6,418 bases of DNA from Halomonas sp. (GTDB taxonomy: Bacteria > Pseudomonadota > Gammaproteobacteria > Pseudomonadales > Halomonadaceae), in the NCBI GenBank assembly GCA_007116835.1, contig SKHS01000126.1, forward strand, positions 1 through 6,418, read 5' to 3'. Within the stretch, counting starts at the first letter, position 1. Each line of letters starts with the position of its first letter. This document shows positions 1-5,665 of the stretch, one piece after another. The notes beneath the pieces are model-generated. The model was not told the origin of the DNA. It did no database searches and saw only the letters and a program-made list of their open reading frames with translations. Made by a program: the position numbers and the translations under genes.

Positions 1-238
1 GAGACCAGCCCTCAATACCTAGCCGCCGCACGAGCAAACGCTACCAGCAACATATGGCTCTATAAGCAAACAGCATGGTAACGCGGCATCACAATAATCA
101 CACCCACGCTCACTCACAATTACGCCTGTTTGGTAAAAACCTTTCAATAATGTCGCTAATTAAGGAAAAAACACACTTTCGAGAAACTCTACGTCACCGC
201 CTCAACATAAAGTACAACGCTCACAGAAGCTTGTCGCC
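1..238. other. Upstream non-coding region with no supported gene
   Basis: I can support no gene here. Two plus-strand frames are open from the left edge and stop early, at 63-65 and 79-81. Either could be the last 20-26 codons of a gene ending just inside the window, but neither tail looks like a protein I recognise. Minus-strand frames are short and lack a ribosome binding site. Bases 120-180 are AT-rich with A-runs (for example 135-139 and 165-171), as often seen upstream of strong promoters. A weak promoter-like pair, TTGGTA at 130-135 and GCTAAT at 155-160, has a poor 19-bp spacing, so I do not call it. Confidence 0.5.
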
Positions 239-267
239 TTAACATTGTCGACAGTTTGCCGTAGAAT
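239..267 (+). promoter_or_regulatory. Putative sigma-70 promoter of acnB
   Basis: A -35-like TTAACA at 239-244 (one mismatch to TTGACA) is followed by a 17-bp spacer and a -10-like TAGAAT at 262-267 (one mismatch to TATAAT). This would start transcription near 274 and give a leader of about 105 nt before the GTG start at 379. The spacer contains an 8-bp perfect palindrome, TGTCGACA at 246-253, well placed for a repressor, though a palindrome this short can occur by chance. The assignment rests on consensus match and position only. Confidence 0.55.
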
Positions 268-299
268 CCAGATCATCCACCAGACGCTGTTTGTCAAGC

Positions 300-343
300 G
301 TATGTCACGTGTACGGGCACATACTCAATACCGTGTGGGTATG
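300..343 (+). promoter_or_regulatory. acnB leader segment with alternative short stems
   Basis: Within the predicted 5' leader, GTATGT at 300-305 is complementary to ACATAC at 319-324. The same middle segment is complementary to GTATG at 339-343, so the two pairings exclude each other. A third option is a compact local hairpin, ATACC (328-332) with GGTAT (338-342) and a 5-nt loop. All stems are only 5-6 bp. This could be a leader that affects ribosome access to acnB or simple chance complementarity; it matches no riboswitch class I know. Confidence 0.2.
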
Positions 344-364
344 CGTTCGCCACCATTAGAAGAT

Positions 365-370
365 GAGAGG
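365..370 (+). promoter_or_regulatory. Ribosome binding site for acnB (GTG start)
   Basis: GAGAGG at 365-370 lies 8 nt upstream of the GTG at 379. It supports that codon as the start. The protein beginning there (MLEAYRQHVEERAAEG) matches the known E. coli AcnB N-terminus almost residue for residue, and no other in-frame start fits. Confidence 0.7.
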
Positions 371-378
371 GCCCCAAC

Positions 379-2982
379 GTGCTTGAAGCTTACCGCCAAC
401 ATGTCGAGGAACGCGCTGCAGAGGGCGTACCGCCCAAACCCCTAAACGCCGAGCAAGTTGCTGCTGTTATTGAGCTACTGAAGACTCCGCCGGCGGGTGA
501 AGAGGAGTTTGTCCTTGACCTGATCACCAACCGAGTTCCCCCTGGCGTTGACGAAGCCGCTTATGTGAAGGCAGGTTTCTTGACTGCTATTGCTAAAGGG
601 GAAGCCTCCTCTCCGCTGATCGATAAAATTCATGCCGTTAAGTTGCTTGGCACCATGCAAGGCGGTTACAACATCGTCTCCATGGTAGAGCTGCTAGACA
701 ACGAAGAACTTGCCCGCGAAGCAGGCGAGCAACTGAAGCATACCCTGCTAATGTTTGACGCCTTCCATGACGTTGAAGAGCGCGCTAAAAAGGGTAATGC
801 CGTTGCGAAGGACGTTATTCAATCTTGGGCAGACGCCGAGTGGTTCCTTTCCAAGCCTGCCCTAGAAGAAAAAATCACCCTGACAGTCTTCAAGGTACCG
901 GGTGAAACCAACACCGATGACCTCTCCCCTGCGCCGGATGCCTGGTCACGCCCTGACATCCCGCTGCATGCCAATGCCATGCTCAAAAACGAGCGCGAAG
1001 GGATTGAGCCAGAAGTACAAGGCACAACGGGTCCGCTGAAACAAATTGAAGAAGTCAAAGCGAAAGGTTTCCCTGTTGCCTACGTGGGCGATGTAGTGGG
1101 TACCGGCTCTTCACGTAAGTCCGCCACGAACTCTGTCCTTTGGTTCTTCGGTGATGATATGCCCTACGTGCCTAACAAGCGCGCAGGCGGCTTCTGTTTT
1201 GGCAGCAAAATTGCCCCGATCTTCTTCAACACGATGGAAGACTCTGGTGCACTGCCAATTGAGATGGACGTCACCAACTTAGCGATGGGCGATGTGATCG
1301 ACGTCTATCCCTATGAAGGCAAAGTGTGCAAGCACGGCACGGATGAGGTGCTTACCACCTTCGAACTGAAAACTCAGCTGATTCTCGATGAAGTGCGCGC
1401 GGGTGGTCGTATTCCGCTGATTATCGGCCGCGGCCTAACCGGCAAAGCGCGTGAGTCCTTGGGTCTTGAGCAGTCTGACGTTTTCCGCCTGCCTGATCAG
1501 CCTGCTGATACCGGCAAAGGCTTTACCCTGGCTCAGAAAATGGTCGGTAAAGCCTGTGGGCTAGAAGGCGTTCGTCCTAGCATGTATTGCGAACCGAAGA
1601 TGACGACTGTGGGTTCTCAGGACACAACAGGCCCGATGACTCGTGATGAGCTGAAAGATCTCGCTTGCCTGGGTTTCCAAGCGGACTTGGTCATGCAGTC
1701 TTTCTGCCACACAGCTGCTTATCCGAAGCCTGTTGACGTAGACACGCACCACACGCTGCCAGATTTTATTATGAACCGCGGCGGCGTCTCCCTGCGCCCT
1801 GGCGACGGTATCATCCACAGCTGGCTGAATCGCATGCTGCTGCCCGACACGGTCGGCACCGGTGGTGACTCCCACACCCGCTTCCCGCTGGGCATTTCCT
1901 TCCCAGCAGGCTCTGGCTTGGTAGCCTTTGCCGCCGCTACCGGCGTTATGCCGCTAGATATGCCGGAATCTGTGCTGGTGCGCTTCAAAGGCAAGCGCCA
2001 GCCAGGCGTAACACTGCGCGACTTAGTGCACGCTATTCCGCTGTATGCGATCAAGCAAGGTCTGTTAACGGTCGAAAAATCTGGCAAGAAAAATGCTTTC
2101 TCTGGCCGCGTGCTAGAAATTGAAGGCTTGGAAGACTTAACCGTCGAGCAAGCCTTCGAGCTTTCCGACGCATCTGCCGAGCGTAGTGCGGCTGGCTGTA
2201 CGATTACGCTGTCTGAAGAGAGCGTAGCTGAGTACTTGAAATCCAACATCACTCTGCTGAAGTGGATGATTGCTAACGGTTACGGCGACGAGCGCACGAT
2301 CAGCCGCCGTATTGAAGGCATGGAAGCATGGCTTGCTAACCCTAGCCTGATGCGCGCTGATCAAGACGCAGAATATGCCGAAGTCATTGAAATCGATCTC
2401 AGCGAAATCAAAGAGCCGGTTCTTTGTGCACCGAATGACCCTGATGACGCTCGTTTGCTGTCTGATGTGGCTGGTGAAAAGATCGATGAAGTGTTTATCG
2501 GTTCGTGCATGACCAACATCGGCCACTTCCGTGCGGCGGGCAAGTTGCTAGAAAAACAGCCTGCGGGTAGCCTGAAAACACGTCTCTGGCTGGCTCCGCC
2601 CACCAAGATGGATCAGCACCAGCTTACGCAAGAAGGGTACTACGGCATCTATGGCCGTGCAGGTGCCCGCATGGAAATGCCGGGGTGTTCTTTGTGTATG
2701 GGTAACCAGGCGCGCGTGGCAGCAAAAAGCACCGTTGTGTCTACGTCTACACGTAACTTCCCCAACCGCTTAGGTGATGGTGCTAATGTTTACCTCGCTT
2801 CAGCGGAACTTGCAGCCGTGGCTGCCGTGGAAGGTCGCCTGCCAACGGTAGAAGAGTACCAGCGTTACATGAGTGAATTTGACGCCCTTGCTGGTGAGAT
2901 CTATCGTTACATGAACTTCCACGAAATCGAGGAGTATCAGAAAATCGCCTCGAACGTGATTCCGGTTGCTCAAGAAGCTTAA
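379..2982 (+). CDS. acnB: Bifunctional aconitate hydratase B / 2-methylisocitrate dehydratase
   Basis: AcnB interconverts citrate and isocitrate via cis-aconitate in the cytoplasmic TCA cycle, and in many proteobacteria also hydrates 2-methylaconitate in propionate breakdown. The protein is 867 aa, against 865 for E. coli AcnB as I recall it, and has the B-type order. This is an N-terminal HEAT-like helical domain (about 1-155), then the swivel domain (about 165-385) with TNTDDLSPAPDAWSRPD near 178 and GTGSSRKSATNS at 241-252, then the catalytic aconitase domain. The catalytic domain shows GGDSHTRFP at 495-503, SAERSAAGC near 599-607 and STSTRNFPNR at 788-797. The [4Fe-4S] ligands are C710 (GSCMTN), C770 and C773 (GCSLC). 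The GTG start is fixed by homology and by GAGAGG upstream. The gene is intact, with its own promoter and terminator. In E. coli the apo-protein binds mRNA; that activity is inferred here only by family. Confidence 0.98.
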   Translation: MLEAYRQHVEERAAEGVPPKPLNAEQVAAVIELLKTPPAGEEEFVLDLITNRVPPGVDEAAYVKAGFLTAIAKGEASSPLIDKIHAVKLLGTMQGGYNIVSMVELLDNEELAREAGEQLKHTLLMFDAFHDVEERAKKGNAVAKDVIQSWADAEWFLSKPALEEKITLTVFKVPGETNTDDLSPAPDAWSRPDIPLHANAMLKNEREGIEPEVQGTTGPLKQIEEVKAKGFPVAYVGDVVGTGSSRKSATNSVLWFFGDDMPYVPNKRAGGFCFGSKIAPIFFNTMEDSGALPIEMDVTNLAMGDVIDVYPYEGKVCKHGTDEVLTTFELKTQLILDEVRAGGRIPLIIGRGLTGKARESLGLEQSDVFRLPDQPADTGKGFTLAQKMVGKACGLEGVRPSMYCEPKMTTVGSQDTTGPMTRDELKDLACLGFQADLVMQSFCHTAAYPKPVDVDTHHTLPDFIMNRGGVSLRPGDGIIHSWLNRMLLPDTVGTGGDSHTRFPLGISFPAGSGLVAFAAATGVMPLDMPESVLVRFKGKRQPGVTLRDLVHAIPLYAIKQGLLTVEKSGKKNAFSGRVLEIEGLEDLTVEQAFELSDASAERSAAGCTITLSEESVAEYLKSNITLLKWMIANGYGDERTISRRIEGMEAWLANPSLMRADQDAEYAEVIEIDLSEIKEPVLCAPNDPDDARLLSDVAGEKIDEVFIGSCMTNIGHFRAAGKLLEKQPAGSLKTRLWLAPPTKMDQHQLTQEGYYGIYGRAGARMEMPGCSLCMGNQARVAAKSTVVSTSTRNFPNRLGDGANVYLASAELAAVAAVEGRLPTVEEYQRYMSEFDALAGEIYRYMNFHEIEEYQKIASNVIPVAQEA

Positions 2983-3025
2983 CGCTCTTGCAGCACCGAC
3001 CCATCGCCGATGCTCGCACCATCAC

Positions 3026-3052
3026 AAAGGGGGGTAAAAATCGCCCTCCTTT
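3026..3052 (+). other. Hairpin downstream of acnB
   Basis: AAAGGGGGG at 3026-3034 can pair with CCCTCCTTT at 3044-3052, giving 9 bp with one G-U pair and a 9-nt loop. No T-run follows, so it is not an intrinsic terminator by itself. It lies 43 nt after the acnB stop and 13 nt before the true terminator stem, and may act as a 3' stabilising structure for the acnB transcript. Confidence 0.45.
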
Positions 3053-3065
3053 GAGTCGATGACCG

Positions 3066-3100
3066 AACGCCCCGACCTGCTTGCAGGCTGGGGCGTTTTT
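3066..3100 (+). terminator. Rho-independent terminator of acnB
   Basis: AACGCCCC at 3066-3073 pairs perfectly with GGGGCGTT at 3090-3097. A G-U pair and one A-C mismatch then lead to an upper stem CCTG/CAGG (3076-3079 with 3084-3087) closed by a CTTG loop. The GC-rich stem runs into five consecutive T residues (3096-3100). This is a classic intrinsic terminator and should separate acnB from rraA. Confidence 0.9.
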
Positions 3101-3133
3101 ATGAGGCAGCTACTGACACGCACGCTATGGCTG

Positions 3134-3167
3134 CACTGTTTTCATCAGGCTTCACTGTTTTATCAGG
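3134..3167 (+). repeat. Imperfect tandem direct repeat in front of rraA
   Basis: CACTGTTTTCATCAGG (3134-3149) is repeated as CACTGTTTTATCAGG (3153-3167), a 19-bp offset with a single-base deletion. The second copy runs straight into the rraA Shine-Dalgarno; the first lacks the SD bases (CAGGCTT instead of CAGGAGTT). It looks like a small local duplication in the untranslated leader. The one-base indel between copies fits non-coding sequence better than translated sequence, which favours the start at 3175 over an ATG at 3127. Confidence 0.65.
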
Positions 3168-3169
3168 AG
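3165..3169 (+). promoter_or_regulatory. Ribosome binding site that fixes the rraA start
   Basis: AGGAG at 3165-3169 is a strong Shine-Dalgarno 5 nt upstream of ATG 3175. An upstream in-frame ATG at 3127 would add 16 residues (beginning MAALFSSG) with no ribosome binding site and no counterpart in known RraA proteins. Confidence 0.85.
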
Positions 3170-3174
3170 TTGAA

Positions 3175-3669
3175 ATGACAACCTCACCCACTTTCGCAAC
3201 CCCAGATTTATGCGACGCCAATCCCGACGTCACTGTCTTAGAGCCGATGTTTGCCAATTATGGTGGTGTCGACGGTTTTCATGGCCCTATCCGCACGGTT
3301 AAGTGTTTCGAAGACAACTCACTGGTTAAGCAAGCCGTTGCCGAAGCAGGTAATGGCGCCGTACTGGTCGTTGATGCTGGCGGCTCGTACCGCTGTGCAA
3401 TGCTGGGGGACATGCTTGCCGAACAAGCCGTTAAGAACGGCTGGGCGGGTATTGTGATGTATGGCTGCGTGCGAGATGTAGACATTCTCGCCACCCTGCC
3501 GCTGGGCATTCAAGCCCTTGGTAGCCATCCGCGAAAAAGCGAAAAGCGCGGCGAAGGCCAGCGCGATATTCCCGTCACCCTGGCAGGCGCAACGCTGCAG
3601 GTTGGCCAATGGCTCTACGCGGATAACAACGGCATTATTATTGCCAATGAAGCCCTTGAACTTCATTAA
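3175..3669 (+). CDS. rraA: RraA family protein (RNase E activity regulator / HMG-aldolase-like fold)
   Basis: The 164-aa product aligns along its length with E. coli RraA, an inhibitor of RNase E that acts in the cytoplasm as a small ring-shaped oligomer. Recognisable blocks are the N-terminal DLCD near 11-14, VLEPMFANYGG at 21-31, TVKCFEDNSLV at 41-51, VLVVDAGGSYRCAMLGD at 63-79, GIVMYGCVRDVD at 92-103, LGIQALGSHPRK at 110-121 and WLYADNNGIIIA at 146-157. The fold is shared with 4-hydroxy-4-methyl-2-oxoglutarate aldolases. Here D79 is followed after exactly 20 residues by R100-D101, the spacing linked to divalent-metal aldolase/oxaloacetate decarboxylase chemistry. E. coli RraA, from memory, has Ala at the first position. 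An enzymatic role is therefore possible besides, or instead of, RNase E control. The start is set by AGGAG. The acnB terminator lies just upstream, so the gene probably has its own promoter, which I cannot place confidently. Confidence 0.92.
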   Translation: MTTSPTFATPDLCDANPDVTVLEPMFANYGGVDGFHGPIRTVKCFEDNSLVKQAVAEAGNGAVLVVDAGGSYRCAMLGDMLAEQAVKNGWAGIVMYGCVRDVDILATLPLGIQALGSHPRKSEKRGEGQRDIPVTLAGATLQVGQWLYADNNGIIIANEALELH

Positions 3670-3683
3670 TATCCGTGAATACC

Positions 3684-3727
3684 TGTGCTTGCCAGGTGCG
3701 GCGGTTAGTGCGACCCTGGTAAGCACA
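3684..3727. repeat. 13-bp inverted repeat (stem-loop) between rraA and the phosphodiesterase gene
   Basis: TGTGCTTGCCAGG at 3684-3696 is complementary to CCTGGTAAGCACA at 3715-3727, giving 13 pairs with one G-U and an 18-nt loop. It begins 14 nt after the rraA stop and ends 19 nt before ATG 3747. No T-run follows on either strand, so it is not a typical intrinsic terminator. It could be a REP-like element, a 3' end protecting rraA mRNA, or a structure controlling translation of the downstream gene, which lacks a clear Shine-Dalgarno. Confidence 0.65.
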
Positions 3728-3746
3728 CCCTGACTTATGTTTGCCC

Positions 3747-5633
3747 ATGCAGCCGTTGAATCAATTAGGTTACGCCCTTCTTCGTACCCTTCGCGATCAT
3801 CTTCGCCCTCTTGTTGCCTATCACCTGCTTTTCACCCTATTAGCGTCCGCACTACTAGTGCCGATGATCGCCTGGGTGTCTCGGACATTGCTAGCGCAGT
3901 TAAACCGTACGGTTGTCACTAACGACGCATTGATTACGCTGCTATTTAGCCCGCTAGGTTTAGGGGTGATGCTGGTAAGCCTTGGGTTTACGTTCTTGCT
4001 CATCTATTGGCAACAGGCCGGCATGTTGCTGGTTGCGGTAAGACCCAAAGACAATCACTATCGGTTAGCTTTCGAAGCGCTTTGGCTTAGCACGCTGCGC
4101 CTACCTGCACTGGCTTGGTTAGTGGTTCTCCAAGTTGGCTCGCACTTGCTGCTCTTAGCTCCTTTTATGGTGGGGCTGTCGTGGCTTTATGATGTGTGGC
4201 TAAGCGGAATGGATCCCTACTATTTACAGCGCGTGCGCCCAGCTGCTCTTTGGTACTTCATCGCGTGCGCTTTGCCACTGGTGATGCTCTGGATAAGTTT
4301 GGCTGCATGGCTTTATTTACGCTGGCTGCTTGCACTGCCGCTTGTCGCGCTCGATAACTGCAGCCCTTATCAAGCACTCAAACACAGCGTTCGTTTAACT
4401 AGAGGGTGGCACCGCTCGATTGGCGCAGCCGTTCTGGCACTACTGCTGATTATCATTAGCCTGCCCATCATGGCGACATGGCTCTTTGACAGTATTGTGA
4501 CCCCACTTCTATGGTGGCTGCCAGAACATAATGCTGTGCTGATTCCGGCGATGCTGGCTTATTTGACCAGCTACGTTTTGGTGACACTCACCATTACGTT
4601 TTTAGGGATCGCCACCAACGCCCTACTCTCGGCTTGCCTTTACCTGCAGCTGGCACACCAAGAAGCACGCCCTTTACCTCGCTCAAACGATGCACACCCA
4701 GGCCGACTTGCGTGGGCTATTGAGTTGAGCGTACTACTGCTGGCAGGGCTACAAGCCTGGTGGATACTTAATAGCTTTGAAATCCGCGACAACGTGACAA
4801 TTATTGCCCATCGAGGCAGTTCAATGGTCGCGCCAGAAAACACCTTAGCCGCCATACAGCAGGCAATGAAAGATGGCGCTGATGCTGTTGAGTTAGATGT
4901 ACGCCTTAGCGTTGATGGCCACGTACTACTTTATCATGATCGCAGCCTTGCACGCCTAACCGGTGACCGGCGTGAATTTGGCGACTTAACCCGAGCAGAA
5001 TTAAGTGCATTTGATGTGGGAAGCTGGTTTGGAGATGCGTTTCAGAACGAAAGAATTGCCGGGTTAGATGATGCCTTAACCACCGTGCGTGGGCGCGCCT
5101 CTTTGATGATCGATATGAAACCCCTTCCTGGCGAAGAGCAGGCATTAGCACGCGCCGTGTTAGCCACCCTGGATGCCGAGACGGATCGTCGTTATCGCTG
5201 CTGGGCAACCCAGAGCAACCCCCTACAAGCCAACGCAAACTGTGGCTTTCCAAATACATTGCTGGAGATGCGCGTTGCCACTATGTCGCCGAGTACCGTT
5301 ACGTACTTGAAACAGCGAGCACCTGAGCTGCGTGTCACACTGTTAGCACAGCTGATTCTGCCTGGCACGTTAGACCGTCGCCAGTTTGACGCACTGGGCC
5401 TTCGTCACAATCGCATTAACCGTCAAGAAATCACCTTAGCCGCACTTTATGGCTACGAAATACATGCCTGGACCGTCAATGACCGTGCGCGCATGTCAAC
5501 ACTGATCGACCTAGGCGTTGACGCCATTATCACCGACTACCCAGACCGCCTTAGAGAGCTAATCGAAGACCGCCGTACGCTGAGCGACGGCGGCCTAATG
5601 CTGGTGAAGTTACGTAACTGGTTGCGCCAATAA
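3747..5633 (+). CDS. Membrane-anchored glycerophosphodiester phosphodiesterase (GDPD family)
   Basis: This enzyme is expected to split glycerophosphodiesters, from phospholipid breakdown or lipid-linked polymers, into glycerol 3-phosphate and an alcohol. Of 628 residues, about 1-345 form a polytopic membrane domain. Hydrophobic segments lie near 23-44, 68-88, 119-148, 167-202, 225-247, 264-301 and 321-341, and ALKHSVRLTRGW at 210-221 resembles the GPDPase membrane-domain family. Residues 350-610 form a complete GDPD domain. Its motifs are IAHRG (H355), APENT (E364), ELDVR (E382, D384), HD at 397-398, MIDMK (D456, K458), HAWTVND at 573-579 and ITDYPD at 595-600. All expected metal and catalytic positions appear intact. 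ATG 3747 is preferred to TTG 3741, which would add two residues; neither has a good Shine-Dalgarno. The side of the membrane facing the catalytic domain is not certain. An odd number of spans with the basic N-terminus inside would put it in the periplasm. The exact substrate cannot be read from sequence. Confidence 0.9.
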   Translation: MQPLNQLGYALLRTLRDHLRPLVAYHLLFTLLASALLVPMIAWVSRTLLAQLNRTVVTNDALITLLFSPLGLGVMLVSLGFTFLLIYWQQAGMLLVAVRPKDNHYRLAFEALWLSTLRLPALAWLVVLQVGSHLLLLAPFMVGLSWLYDVWLSGMDPYYLQRVRPAALWYFIACALPLVMLWISLAAWLYLRWLLALPLVALDNCSPYQALKHSVRLTRGWHRSIGAAVLALLLIIISLPIMATWLFDSIVTPLLWWLPEHNAVLIPAMLAYLTSYVLVTLTITFLGIATNALLSACLYLQLAHQEARPLPRSNDAHPGRLAWAIELSVLLLAGLQAWWILNSFEIRDNVTIIAHRGSSMVAPENTLAAIQQAMKDGADAVELDVRLSVDGHVLLYHDRSLARLTGDRREFGDLTRAELSAFDVGSWFGDAFQNERIAGLDDALTTVRGRASLMIDMKPLPGEEQALARAVLATLDAETDRRYRCWATQSNPLQANANCGFPNTLLEMRVATMSPSTVTYLKQRAPELRVTLLAQLILPGTLDRRQFDALGLRHNRINRQEITLAALYGYEIHAWTVNDRARMSTLIDLGVDAIITDYPDRLRELIEDRRTLSDGGLMLVKLRNWLRQ

Positions 5634-5637
5634 TCGT

Positions 5638-5657
5638 TTGACTGAACGCACAGTCAG
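5638..5657. other. Small hairpin in the convergent intergenic gap
   Basis: TGACTG (5639-5644) pairs with CAGTCA (5651-5656) around a 6-nt loop, plus one outer T-G wobble. It lies in the 32-bp gap between the two converging stop codons. Neither strand has a T-run after it, so a bidirectional terminator role is possible but weak. Confidence 0.25.
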
Positions 5658-5665
5658 TCGTCAAC

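Noticed and set aside
130..160. Second promoter TTGGTA/GCTAAT
   Set aside because: The spacing is 19 bp and both hexamers are weak. The pair at 239-267 is clearly better.
245..445. 66-codon plus-strand open frame over the acnB leader and start
   Set aside because: It begins inside the likely promoter, has no Shine-Dalgarno, overlaps acnB in another frame, and its product is basic and low in recognisable features.
1719..2252. 177-codon antisense open frame inside acnB, with others at 1561-1875, 2137-2526 and 2361-2606
   Set aside because: They lie wholly opposite a highly conserved gene, have Ser/Pro/Arg-rich shadow compositions and no ribosome binding sites. They reflect acnB codon usage.
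3127..3174. Upstream ATG extension of rraA by 16 residues
   Set aside because: No ribosome binding site precedes 3127, the added residues are encoded by the imperfect direct repeat, and known RraA proteins begin close to the DLCD block. The AGGAG before 3175 decides the start.
3684..3727. The stem-loop as an integron attC site or intrinsic terminator
   Set aside because: GTTAG in the loop recalls an attC core, but no paired GTTRRRY/RYYYAAC sites flank the structure and no integrase or cassette is present. For a terminator, the needed T-run is missing on both strands.
3737..3922. 61-codon frame starting ATG 3737
   Set aside because: It overlaps the phosphodiesterase gene out of frame, has a Ser/Pro-rich shadow composition and no ribosome binding site.
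4906..5259. 117-codon antisense frame inside the phosphodiesterase gene
   Set aside because: It lies opposite conserved catalytic motifs (HD through MIDMK) and has the Arg/His/Ser-rich look of a shadow frame.
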